Source: Sepioteuthis lessoniana (lineage: Eukaryota; Mollusca; Cephalopoda; Myopsida; Loliginidae). From it: 64,000 nucleotides of DNA. A program made the position numbers and the translations under genes. The stretch covers positions 87,378,081-87,442,080 of the forward strand of contig OY757915.1 in NCBI GenBank assembly GCA_963585895.1, read 5' to 3'. Within the stretch, counting starts at the first letter, position 1. Each line of letters begins with the position of its first letter. This document shows, piece by piece, positions 13,381-24,820 of the stretch. The notes below the pieces were generated by a model. That model searched no databases and was not told where the DNA came from. It saw only the letters and a program-made list of their open reading frames with translations.

Positions 13381-15074
13381 ATCGCGAAAATGTCTGGCAT
13401 CCAAGGTATTAGTACCCGCATACTATTTTTCCGTTGGTGTTTTGGGACCACATCCCCCCGAACTGTCTGTAGATGATCTTCGCTGCCGTTTCTTTGGGGT
13501 TGTACTTGGAGATGAAGGTGCTATTGCTGGTGGAGACGGTTTAATGGGGGATGAATCTAACGGCAGCGAAGGGGGTCCCTTTTTTTATTTATTTTTATTT
13601 TTTTTTTCGGTTTTAGAATGGTCATCAATGGTGGGGTCATGGATCTTTGGGGTGGCGTGGAAGGTGGTCTAATGGTGCGTGGCTGTTTTGGAGATGAAGG
13701 GGTGGAATGAGGGGGCTCTAGTCGTGGAGATGATTTGCGCTCCTGGTGCAGCCGCCTTTTTAAAGTCGAGTTTTTCTAATTTCTCCCGGCCTGGGCTAAA
13801 AGATCTGACCTTGGGAGGAGTGGGCTGTTTAGGTGGCGTCTTGGGTGGGTATTTAGGTTTGGGAGGAAGATGTTTTTTTGTGCATATGATATGACTGGTG
13901 GAAAAATGCTGGTGTTGATGTTGGACTTTGGTTGTGTGTGTGTGGGGGGGTGGACTGTTGGTGCCCACCTGGGACGACTTTCGGGAGTGAGGATCAGCAG
14001 GCTTGAGCTTCCTCCCACCCTTTTCTCACGGTCAGCCACTCGGCCCCTGACTCTTCGGTACTAACCGTAGGAGATGAAGGGGAGTGGGTCTTTTTATACC
14101 CGCTGGTGTGGGCGAGACTACGAGAGCCTCCTTTTCAGTGTTTGATATAACAGGTGGGAGGGTACCGAGTTTTTGGTCGGGCTTTTTCGGGGTCTTCGTC
14201 CCCGGGAGAACTGCGGAGAGGTGACCAATCTCGTTACGGTGCCAGCAGGCGGGTGTTTTTCCTGAAACGATAACAGGAAGCCTGCGCCCTTCCACCTCCA
14301 ACTAGTTGGGAACGGAGTAGGCCTTAACATCCAACATAATGTCGAACCTCCATTCCCCACGCATTCCATCATGTGTCGCTGAGACTGTCACCAAATTGTA
14401 GCATATACTCAGCTAAATTGGCGTCTCTGAGGAAGCTAGGGACCTCATATATTGATACCGTGGTCCGCCGCCCATGTATTCTTTCCGGAAAAAATATTCT
14501 TTATTTTCCAAAGATTTTTTGTTAGGGCGACGGCTTCTTCAACGGTCGGTACCAATATATCCCAGAAAGCGTAAGAGGTACCAGCTATTATAGCTTCTAC
14601 CTTTACGCCCAGGCTGGAAAGTTGACGTAATACCATGTCTTTGGCGGGTTTCACGATCTTGCGGGACCGTTTATCCACAACGGACAGACACCGTTCTTTT
14701 CTTTTGGTCTTGCCTTCCTCCAAATTGAACATAAGCCCATGCTCCTGCACTTCGCTGGAGATGGCCTTTGCCTGCTGGAGTAAGTCATCGACGTCGACCT
14801 GGATCTTTGGCGGAGCTGTCCAACTATTCTCTGATGTTTTTTCCCTTATCTTGGTCTTGGGTAGTGGTGATTTTTACATTGTCAATGGGAGGGGCATTTT
14901 TATTGAGGGAGGGTAATTTTCCACTAAGGGATTTTTGTGGAGAATTTATCTTTTTGGTCAGGGGAGGGGCATTTTTGGAAGAGGGTGATTGGCTTTTCTT
15001 TTTCGGTGTATGGTGGGGGGAGGATCACCCTTATTGGGGTAGAATATGGCCGAGCCGTCTGACCGGCCGGCCAT
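13381..15074 (-). pseudogene. LINE B1 ORF1 remnant with damaged zinc knuckle
   Basis: ATG 15074 opens MAGRSDGSA, matching the B2 ORF1 start. The conserved block KRSRKIVKPAKDMVLRQLSS...GTSYAFWDILVP is clear at about 14520-14690. The zinc knuckle at about 14225-14265 reads ACWHRNEIGHLSAVLP, so two of its four metal ligands (second and last Cys) are replaced by Arg and Leu. A P/S/T-rich linker follows (13669-14040). The C-terminal domain is deleted. The product would have been the RNA-binding ORF1p of family B. Confidence 0.65.
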
Positions 15075-15949
15075 AAATGATGGGACGCCTGAAGAACTAA
15101 AAGGGTGATGTGTAACTAACCGTGACTAAAAAAAAAAAGACTTATTTGTAATTCCAATCAAGGTCAGAAATTTCAGTCCAGCCGGGAGAAGCCGACGTGG
15201 AATGGAGTGATCTGAGACAAAATGGTCTGAAAAGATGATTCGATGCACAGTATTTCATGAAATGTTCAAAAAATTTTAAAATGACGGACTCGCTCAAGTA
15301 GTGTCTTCCAAAACTTTTTATTTCAGGTAGAGTTTTACAAGAAGGCACAAGGCCTTAGGTTTTTTTGCGGGGAAGGGTGCGGTCTTACATTAACTATGTT
15401 TACTAAGGGAACCTAGCAAGCCACATTCGCCGACCCATTCAACAGTACAATATATATCCATTCATCCGTCGCCATGCGCGCAGCAATCACCAAAATACCA
15501 CATTTGCTCTATGAAAAAGACCTACTTAAAATCCTGAGTACGATGTATAATTTTATTTACAACTTGTGTTTTTTTTACAATGAAAGTAAATGATGGGGAT
15601 AGAAGAAAAAACCCGAAGACGAAACCAAGAAAAAATTTCCCGTTTGGTTGCTCTCCCATCCCCCCACCATCTACGAAAATGGAGACCGACTGTTTTCCGG
15701 TGTCCGAAAACACCGGGGGCCCTAATCTAGTGGGGGTAAAGAAATATAGGGTTGGATACGGTGTGGGTAGTTTATATTGTAGGGAATGTGAATTATATAC
15801 ATATGAACTTTCAAGATCTTCAATAAAGCGGGCTGGGATACGGGTTGAGGTACAAAATAATTGGGATAGGAAAGATCTTGAACTAACGACTAGATGACGG
15901 GGACAATGACTCGCAACATATTGCTAACTAGGTATCAAGGGAAAAAATC

Positions 15950-18900
15950 CTACTTAACAAGGATGGGGTCCCTAAGGACCCGTACCGTAGATGCCATGGA
16001 CCGGCAAAGGAGTGAAGGATAACTCCAACATTGCCCCCTTTCGTACAACTGGCTCGCTGCATTCACACACCTTTTGCTGAATGTTATGCGATCCAAGCGT
16101 CTTCTATCGCATCTGATTTTGACCCTCAGCTGATGCCGAAAATACAAAACCAGATCACGATGAGAAAAGTTTGCATCGTCATACAATCCCTTGTTTCGCG
16201 TTGTCCAGATCACCATTCGAGCTACAGCTAGGATCGCGAGAAACGCTACAAGCTTATCACCGTGAAACAGCGGAAGAACGTTGTCTACGACGTAACCAAC
16301 GTCGAGCAGCACGAGCTGTTTGGGTTCGATGCAAGCCGTCCACTCCCCGACGTGATCCCAAAACGGGCGAACTCACTCGCAATAGTAGAAGGCGTGCTTA
16401 GCCATTTCTTCTAATCCACTGCCGCAGCGAGGACAATCAGGCATGTCTGTCAGGCCCGTTTTGTAGTTCAAGCCGACAAGGGGTAACGCATTCCGTGCAA
16501 GTCGCCAGGTGAGCGAGAACTCGGAGTTGTTCAAGAAGCTCGATCCTGGCGCCCAATTCCAGTGAGAGGGGATCTCCTTCGTCGTCCAGCCGCGTCGCTC
16601 ACTAAGAGGTTCCGAAGCGGAACCCACCACTAGCTCCCGATATAGTTCTTTTCGAGGCCGTGAAAGGTCACTAGACCCAAGAAGGTTACGAACGGTCGTT
16701 CGGCACTCGCAGACGAACAGTGCTTCGCCCAAAGGCTTACGTCGACCTTCAGCCTTTGGGTCTGACTGGAGGCGAGGAAAAGTCCGACTCGCCTTTCGTC
16801 TCCACACTGCGTCTCCCGTCAAGGATCGGCCCAGGTATGCAAGTCTTTCATCAAGCCAGTGGCTCTCCAGATCAGGCATACCAAGAACCCCGTTGCGCGT
16901 ACGTTGGATACAGACATGTCTACGGACCATCGGCCTTGCACCTCCCCAGAGCAATCTGGAGAGGGATCGTTGCAGTGCCAGCCGACGTGCCTTAGGCAGA
17001 CAAAGTACAGTCAATCGGTAAAGGATCAGGGGGAAGACGTACGTGGCGCACGCCTCCGCCCTGCCCTTTAAGGATAACCTCCTTGTAAGCCAGATTCCCA
17101 CCTGAGCATACACCTTGATTTGTACTTCCGACCAATTTCGCTCCAGTGCCAGCCGACGTGCCTTAGGCAGACGAAGTACAGCCAATCTGTAAAGGATCAA
17201 GGGGAAGACGTACACGGCGCACGCCGCCGTCCTGCTCTTTGAGAACAACCTGAGCATTCACCTTAGCTTGTACCTCCGACCAATTTCGCTCCAGTTGGAG
17301 GTCGGGCCCGAACCACACCCCGAGGATGCGGACGGGTCCGTCACTCAAGCGGAAAGGCTCTGGAAGAGTATTGCTACCCCTCCAAGCACTGAGCTGCAAA
17401 CCTTCGCTTTTGTTAAAATTGACCTTGGCTCCTGTAATCCGCTCGTACTCGACACCCGCCTTCTTCACAGCCTTTATGTCCAGACGGCGGGACACAATGA
17501 CTGTGATGTCATCAGCGAACGCGGAAACCCTTGCCGTAAGAGGGCCAGCAAAAGGGACACCGCGCAGAGCCTGACTTGTCCCTCATCCCTAAGCCTGCGG
17601 AGGAGGGGTTTCAACGCGAGGACGTAGAGGAGACGGAGGGCAGCCCTGCCGGACCGACCGCTCGATCGCGAATACCCTCGAACGTCTTCCGTTCACTTGC
17701 ACCACTGCCCGAGGGTTGTGGTACATCATGCTAATCCATCTGCGGAACTCCAGTTTGAATCCGGCAGTCTCCAGAACAGTGGCCAAAAACCGATGGTCAA
17801 CCCTATCGAAGGCCTTGGACTAATCTAAACTGATCAGCGCGGCTTTGGTGTCGTCTTCTATCCCCCTCTAGGACCTTGCGAATCAAGTGCAGATTGTTCT
17901 GGATCGATCGTCCCTTCACAGCAAAGGTCTGTTTGGGGCCGATCAGATCACTGATGACACGCTGTAAAAGATTCGCCAAGACCCGGGCCAAAATCTTTAA
18001 CTCTGTGTTAAGCAGTTATGCGCCTGTAGTCGTCTAAACCCTCCCCAACATGCTTGCCACCTTTCTTCAGCAATGTGATAACGCCCTTGGTAACGCTACC
18101 AGGAATGGCTCCCTGGGCGAACCAATGGTTGAACATATCCGTCAGAATAGGTACAAACATGTGCGACATTCTCAAGTACACTTTTTGTCCAGTCGGCTGG
18201 GGCTGTAGAATACACCGAATGCTTCTCTGCAGAGGGGTAAGACCCCCCCCCCACCGACGAGTGTCCTGGATATGACGCTGAACAATCTGATGGTGAGGTT
18301 CCAGCAATGCTGGAGCTTTGGGGAATGCGAAGTACCCCTTCATTGCCATCGCTCCCTGGTCCACTCTGGCCCGGAGTGGTAGCATCTGATAAGGGTCCTA
18401 TCTATAGGTTAAATAGAACTACGTGCTTCTTTCACTATACTGATTTTTGCATTTAAACTGCGTCTTTATGCTAAACTGAATTGTTTAAAATAGAACTGTT
18501 TTGACATTGGAACTGCGTACTAGTGCTGGACTGAATTGCTCGAAATGGAACTGTTTTTGACGTCTAAACTGTATACTTATGCTGAACTGAATTATCTGAA
18601 ATAACACTGTCTGACATTTAAATCTGTATTGCCCAGTCAGCTGGGCCTGTAGAATACACTGACTGCACCTCTGCAGAGGGGTAAGGCCCTCTCTAAAGAG
18701 TGTCCTGGATATGACACTAAACAATCTCATGGTGAAGTTCTAGCAGTGCTGGAGCTTTGGGGAATGCGGAGTACCCCTTCATTGCCATCGCTCCCAGGTC
18801 CACTTTGGCCCGGAGTGGTAGCACCTGATAGGGTCCAATAGAACTAACAGCATACTTATGCTAAAATGAATTGATTAAACTGAATAGCTTGAAATAGAAA

Positions 18901-19903
18901 CGTTTTTGACAATTAACCGTACCTACACTTAAACTGCGTGCTTATGCTTAACTGAATTATTTCAAATTGAACTGTTTTTCGACATTAAAACTGTATTTAC
19001 ACTTAACTGAATTATTACATATAACTGCTTAAATACTTTGAAATGGAAATGTTTTCGACAATTAAACTGTGTACTTATGCTAAACTTAACTGTTTTCAAT
19101 AGAACGGATTATTTACATAAAAATGGATTTGGCATTAAATAACCTACAAAGGTTGATATGCCATAAAACCAAACCAATCAAACCAAGTATATTCCGTAGG
19201 GTAAACCATCAGCCATTGAGGCCGACCTGCTTCAACGCATCATGGACTTCGCATTCAGTTACCACACCCTTGCAACTAGCCGCTTCAGCCGCCCCAATGT
19301 GGGGAAGTCGGCAAGATAGCTGCGAAACTCCTGAAGCGGGAGATCAGGACAGCGGGCAAAGCGATCACGAAAGTGCGCCAGAAAGGCATCTCGCCACTCG
19401 ATCGCAGCAGTCGCCCATCCGGGGTCTTAACAGAATCGATATACCGATCAGTAAACCTTCACACTTCTTCACGCGCAGTTGCGTTCGATTTCACAGCTTC
19501 GTTGAGAACTGTCTTTAACCTAGATCTAACTACGTATCCCTTGTAGCGCTGGCTACTCTCACGCTCAAGGTCCCCGCCTAGGTAGCTGTACGGTTAGGGA
19601 GCCCCCCCCCAGCCACCGCCCGGGAAAGTCTATCGTCTATAGATTTCGCCTCCTTGGTCCTATCTAAGTTGAGCTGTCGACCGTACATCGGTATCACGGC
19701 TGCGTCCAACTAGCAAGGAGACCCCAGCGCTGGCGCGGCTGCCGTATACTGAGCAAACGTTAAAGTCGCTTTCCAGCACCCGACAGTCGGCACCGCAAGT
19801 GAAGTGAGTCCCTTGCACCGCAGCGACATCTAACAAGCAAGCGCGTACACTTGTTTGAATCCCCCAGTCCCCTCACATTCAAAGTGGCAAGGTTTAGAGC
19901 CAT
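15950..19903 (-). pseudogene. LINE A2 ORF2, broken and interrupted by S1
   Basis: ATG at 19903 corresponds to the A1 ORF2 start (MALNLATLNVRG-like). The endonuclease core is deleted. The RT linker is at about 19200-19550 and the RT catalytic region at about 17450-17990 (RQGCP near 17630). The longest open stretch, 16373-17257, encodes 294 residues of the post-RT region ending in the zinc motif CPRCGSGLEEMAKHAFYYC. Here the His that is Asn in A1 is present, giving a plausible C-x2-C...H-x4-C. The frame ends at 15950. It contains the same internal tandem duplication as A1. Confidence 0.75.
18184..19175 (+). mobile_element. S1 composite repeat, two-headed copy (S1-a)
   Basis: S1 starts with a head GTCCAGTCGGCTGGGGCTGT... 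(18184-18385), followed by an array of about 54-bp units (to about 18625). A second head (18628-18840), a second array and the tail GGCATTAAATAACCTACAAA..GGTTGATATGCCATAAAACC (about 19120-19172) complete it. It sits inside ORF2 of LINE A2. The host sequence CAAGTACACTT on the left recurs as CAAGTATATTC on the right, an imperfect target-site duplication. There is no protein-coding capacity. The start of the head resembles a tRNA box A (TTGCTCAGTCGG in better copies), so Pol III transcription is possible but unproven. Confidence 0.75.
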
Positions 19904-19971
19904 CAATCCCACTTACCTTACTTAGTGTCGACTACGGGCCAGAAATCCTTCGGAGTGAGGATGCCGACGGC

Positions 19972-21876
19972 CTAACGCAGGGAGCCGGTGTCGAGCTCAG
20001 TTGTAACTCGGTCATCCCTGGTGATTCCTCCGGCATCCAAAGGGAACCGCACTTTTATGGACCTATAAAAAGAGGGGTGAACCAAAATAGGAACCCTCTC
20101 GAAACAAAAAGGTAAACATTTTTTCAGGGAGGAGTGCTCCAACTCCGCCAACTTCATGCCCAAGTCAGTCAGACAGACCGTATTCTGGAACCTCCAGACG
20201 CCCCTGGTACGGTCACCAGTTGACCGGAAAAAAAGTGGTCACCATGGCTGCACTCCTGAAATTAAAAGGGTTACATATTCTTTTCTGGTTCAGTCATTGC
20301 TTTTCGACATTGGTCTTCGGTTGGTTCTTGGTTGTCACAGTTCGCTGCCTTGGCCAGCCTCCCGGATGACTTGGGTGCGGATTCTGCTGCGGGATCTGTT
20401 GCTGCTGGTTCCAGATCTTCTTGGGTCGAATCAGGAAGCAGTTCCGGTGAAGATAACGGGCTCAGTGATGGAAGAGATAAAGTTCTGAATAGGTTTTTTT
20501 GGGGTAAGCCTTTCCAAGGAAGGGGTCTCTTGCCGTATGTAGAATCTGATGTGGACGAGTTTTTGTTGACTGGGAAGGGTGATGAAACACAGGTGGTGGG
20601 GGTTGTAGTAGAGGTTGTAGGGGTAGCGGGGGTTGGAAAGGTTGTAGGGGTGAGAACATTGTTTTTCAGTGGGGACATGTATAGGGGAGCATTTTGGTGA
20701 GGTTGTCTCTGGGGAAAGGCATTAGAAGATCCTTCCAATGGGTCCGCCGGGTCAGATGGCCCGGAGCACATCTTCTTGGCTGCTCCTTCCCCGCTGCTTC
20801 TTAAGTTTGATCCTGTCTCCATTGGAGTCTTTTCTGATGCGACTGGCTTAGATTTAGCCTTTTTCTTGGTCGTGGTGAGAACTGGGTGCTCCGTGATGTG
20901 AGCAAGGATAGGTGCGGTCACTGATTTTAGCATGAATATTGGAGTAGTTGCTGGTGTCTTTTTTTTTTTTTTTTTTTTTTTTCAGTAGAGGCCGTTTCGG
21001 GTTCATCCTCCACCTTTCTCGGAGGCTGCTTCTTCCGCGTTACTTCGGTCCATTCCTGATGGCGGCCGTGAAAGCTGTTGCTGCTGCAGTCTCTGTGGCA
21101 GCTGCAGAATTTGGTGGGTTCTTCAAGGGCAAAAGTTCGAAATATGTCCCAGCTGCTTGCAGCTCCAACTCCCCCTGCTAATAATTATCTCCAGGATGGC
21201 TTGGAAGCCCTCCCGAGTCAAACTAAGCCGGAACACGTAGTCCTCGTAGGCCGTCCTGGCAGCTGACCTTAACAGGTTAATTTCTACCACGCGCCCAAAG
21301 GCGCTGAGGAAAGCGGCCAGTACCTCCCCTTTAATAAACGCCGGGACATTGCAGATTGTAACCCGAATCCTACGAGTACCAAGGTATTCCGGCTGCAGCC
21401 GGAAGAACTTTGTCATGATGTTGCTAGACGCAACCTACTCAGCCTGTTTAGTGGAGGGAAGCAAGACGTCTCATGTCGCGAAACCTCTGCAGAATTACTG
21501 GCATGGGACGCCCGCCTTTCGCAGAAGATCTTCAAAAGTCTCCTTCTTTAAGTCAACAAGCCGCCTTGTCTTTATGTCCGATACAACTAAAGAGACAATT
21601 CTAGGCTCCAGCCATTGAAAAATTTCCGGGATGGGCAAAATTTAATTTCCTCTGAAATATTCCGCGTATTTGCCCACCCGGTCTTTCTCATATTCTTCTG
21701 GAGCCCTTTGCTTAATTTTCCACGGCGATGCTTGCTAGCTCACGGCTTTAGGTGCTTGTCCTGGTTGAATTGGGCTTCCAGGGTCTGTGGGGAGTAATGG
21801 CCAGTTGGATCCAATAAGGCTAACCCCAGATTGCCCTGTGTCTTCCGACTGCTTCGGGAGGGCTTCATTTCTCCAT
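19972..21876 (-). pseudogene. LINE A2 ORF1, broken
   Basis: The ATG near 21876 aligns with the A1 ORF1 start. The block RVTICNVPAFIKGEVLAAFLSA (about 21290-21360) matches A1, and the zinc knuckle near 21125-21170 reads SWSCKQLGHISNFCP with the first Cys missing. A P/T/S-rich linker (about 20400-20930) is followed by the conserved C-terminal block (HPSFYRSIKVRF, GGITRDDRVTTEL) ending near 19972. It is more diverged from A1 than the central ORF2 block is. Frameshifts separate the domains, and a poly-A tract (poly-T on the plus strand, 20959-20982) lies inside it. Confidence 0.65.
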
Positions 21877-21915
21877 GTGGGGCCTATCTAAGGGGGGAAA
21901 ATACTATACTAGGGA

Positions 21916-22440
21916 GAGAAAAAAAAAGTACTGGATACTGGCCGCGAGGTTACTTCTAAGCGGTAATCAAATTAAACCTTCGCGACCAGGAAAAACCGAT
22001 CTCCAACATACAATTTACATGCAACCGTATAAGACAATAAAACAATGCAAAGTCGATAAAGTCAAACAAAAAAAGGCAGATGTCAAAATCGGATATAAAA
22101 TAAAGCAATGCAAAAGTCTTCAAAAAGAATAAAGAGAGGAAAGAAAGACAGATCTCGGTAATTTGGTGCAGAGTTTCCACTGGTAAACATTAAAGTCTAA
22201 GACTGAAGCAATAAAACTCCATTGGCTTCCAAGACTTATATTTGTCGCTGCCTCCTACCAGACAGGACTTGACACAAGGTCAAAAGGCCGATTAAAGTGG
22301 GGATAAATGGGAGGGGAAGGTCGGGAACGAGCCGAGACTCGAACCCTGCTAGTCATTGACCCACTATGTGCAATGGGGGTCTAATGAATCAAGCAGTATC
22401 ACGGACCTAAATCTACATGCTGCTCATGCACTCTTCAATA
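21916..22440. other. Spacer between A2 and B2, with a tRNA-like segment
   Basis: There is no coding potential I can support. On the minus strand at about 22300-22390 a box-B-like GGGTTCGAGTCTC follows an unclear box A, so this may be a decayed tRNA-derived SINE. I cannot fold a full cloverleaf. The rest is A-rich and unassigned. Confidence 0.3.
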
Positions 22441-22714
22441 AAAGAGGTGAGCTTTAGCTGGTGAGCTTTTCCAAGAAGCCAACCATTTTTGGTTTTGTGA
22501 CTTTTACCGAAAAGTTTGTTTTTTCAGGTGCTATTACAACGAACGGATTTTACCAACTTCATCTCATTGTGTCGACTTCTCCCGGCTGGTCTGAATAATT
22601 CAGACCTGGTTGGAATAAGATAAGTTTTTTTCCCCACCTTTTTTGCTTCATTTCTTCCTTTTTTTTTTTCCATCTCTACCCCCCCCTTTTTTTCTTCCAC
22701 CCAGCCCATCATTT

Positions 22715-24820
22715 ATGGCCGGCCGGTCAGAGGGCTCGGCCATAAAGGCTCTATTCCCCCCCCCTCGCAAGGGTGACCCCCCTACATCTTTAAAAAAGAA
22801 AGCCAAATCACCCTCCCCCAAAAATGACCCTCCCCCTGACGAAAGTATTGCATTGCAAACTGAAAAAGATAGAAAATCACCCTCCCCTTAAAAAAGTGCC
22901 CCTCAACGTGACCAAAATAAGCCGAACAGTTTGTCTGCAATAAATGTTTAACCCACCTCAAATAACGACGAACCAATAGAAAGAAACCGAAAATATCTGG
23001 AAAGCCCCCACCTAAAATTCAGGTCGACGTCGTTGACTTACTCCAGAGGGCAAAGGCCATATCCAAGTGCAGGAGCATGGCCTTATGTTCAATTTGGAGG
23101 AAGTGAGACTAGACCAAAAGAAAAGAACGGTGTCTTTGTCGTGGACAAACGGTCAAGAAAGATCGTTAAGCCTGCCAAAGACATGGTTCTTCGTCTATTA
23201 TCCAGCCTGGGCGTAAAGGTGCAAGCTATAATAGCTGGCACTTCTAACGCTTTCTGGGATATTCTGTTACCAACTGAAGAAGCCGTCACCCTAACACGTA
23301 AAACTCTGGAGAATAAGGAGTATTTTTTCCGAACAGAATACATGGGGCGATGGCGGACCACGGTATCAGTGTATGAGGTCCCTAGCTTCCTCAGAGACGC
23401 CAATTTAGCCGCATTTATGCTAAATTTTGGTGACATCGTCTCGGCAACACATGATGGAATGCCTGGGGAATGGAGGTTTGACATAATGTTAGACGCAAAG
23501 ACCTTCTACTCCGTTCCCAACTGGTTGGATGTGGAAGGGCGCAGGCTTCCGGTGATCGTCTCCGGGCGCAAACCTGCCTGCTGGCACTGTGGCGATATTG
23601 GTCACCTCTCCGCAGTTTGCCCGGTGAAGAAGGCCCCGAAAAAGCCCGACCAGAATCCCGGTACCCTCCCACCTGTTGAAACAAACAGCGAAAAGGAGGC
23701 TCCCGTAGTCTCGCCCACATCAGCGGGTAAAAACAAACCCACTCCCCCTACGTCTTCTACGGTTAGTTCCGAAGAGGCGGGGGCCGAGTGGCTGACTGTG
23801 GGGAAAAGGTGGGAGGAAGATCCCACTTGCGGATCCTCACTCCCGAAAGTCGTCCCAGGTGGGTACCAACAGTTCTCCCACCTCCAAAACAAGATCATAT
23901 GCCCATCAGACCAAATCTCCCAGCCTAAAATACCCGCCCAAAACTCCTAAACAGCCCATCCCTCCCAAGGTCAGATCATTCAGTCCAGGCCGGGAGAAGT
24001 TTAAACAACTTCTCGAGTTCAAAAAGCGGCTGGACCTACAAAAAAAAATCAATCCCCCCAACCAGGACCCTCTCGATCCACCCCTTCATCTACCAAGCAG
24101 CCGAGGACAATTAGACCGCCAACCACACCTCCACCAAAATCCATGCCTCCTCCAACATTCACATCCCTCAAACCACAGCCAAAGAAGAGACCCACCCCCC
24201 TCCGCTGCCGTTGGAAGCACCATCCACCAGACCTTCACCGCCACCAGCGGCAACCACTTTACCCTCCTCATCTCCAAAGAAACGGCAGTGGAGCTCCTCC
24301 ATTGATAGTTCGGGGGATGAGGTCCCTAAACATCAAAAGAAGGAAAAAACCCGCCATCACTCTGGTCATAATATTTGCCGGGTGGATGAGGGGGTCCTGG
24401 ATCGTCATCACAAGGTCACCACAACTCATCAAAGACTTGAGGGTCCTCCACAATTTTAAGGAGGTAAATGGCAAAAGTGTGGAGGACCCTCTAAACTTTC
24501 CGCAGGCGTGGGTTACATCAGTCATCCGTAAGGGCCGGGGGTCCGAGGGAGTGATCAAAATGTTGGGCGAAGCCAACGAGGCCCTCGGCCCGATATCATT
24601 CATAAAAGACAATCATAACGCATGTATAGGGCTCATTGGGAGGGTCCCTGTTGTATTACACCCCTCCCTCTATAGGGCAGTAAAACTAACTTTCCCACGA
24701 GACATCGGGGGTCTCGCTCGTGACGAAGCCATCACCAATGAGATGGCCACAGGATCCATGAGCCAGACCGTCGGTGTCCTGACCCCAGCCATGTTTAGTC
24801 TGGGCACTCAACCCATGTAA
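22715..24820 (+). pseudogene. LINE B2 ORF1: zinc-knuckle RNA-binding protein, broken
   Basis: ATG 22715 gives MAGRSEGSAIKALFPPP. A K/P/S-rich N-terminus (to about 22890) is followed by the conserved domain at 23033-23950 (DKRSRKIVKPAKDMVLRLLS, TSNAFWDILLPTEEAV, FDIMLDAKTFYSVPNWLD). An intact CCHC knuckle, CWHCGDIGHLSAVCP, lies at about 23578-23622. A proline-rich linker leads to the C-terminal block (HPSLYRAVKLTFPRDIGGLARDEAI), which ends in TAA at 24818-24820. This is the usual ORF1p order of the family. At least three frame changes separate the pieces. Confidence 0.75.

Larger units (their letters stand above)
10156..15300 (-). mobile_element. LINE B1, Tx1-like retrotransposon with internal deletion
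   Basis: Second Tx1-like family, minus strand. The 3' UTR occupies about 10156-10787 and contains the GGCCTTGTGCC box at 10198-10208 (reverse complement), followed in the element direction by a tail like TTTACAATAAAT. ORF2 (10788-13380), ORF1 (to ATG 15074) and a 5' UTR up to about 15300 follow. Compared with B2, about 1 kb spanning the end of ORF1 and the start of ORF2 is missing at about 13410-13440, so this copy lacks the ORF1 C-terminus and most of the endonuclease. It abuts the 3' end of A2 on its 5' side. Confidence 0.75.
15336..21915 (-). mobile_element. LINE A2, Tx1-like retrotransposon, endonuclease deleted
   Basis: Second long copy of family A on the minus strand. The 3' UTR at 15336-15949 carries the GGCCTTGTGCC box near 15343-15353. 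ORF2 (15950-19903), ORF1 (19972-21876) and a short 5' UTR follow. Compared with A1, about 640 bp of the endonuclease is missing (junction near 19690). An S1 repeat interrupts ORF2 at 18184-19175, flanked by imperfect copies of CAAGTACACTT. The block 16290-18180 is almost identical to A1 3000-4890, while both flanks look only about 85-90% similar. Confidence 0.8.

Noticed and set aside
18400-18625. CRISPR-like array of about 54-bp units
   Set aside because: The units vary throughout, with no constant repeat and unique spacers, and lie inside a retroposon in eukaryotic DNA. It is an ordinary minisatellite.
22300-22390. Functional tRNA gene
   Set aside because: Only box B is convincing. No acceptor stem or anticodon arm could be paired.
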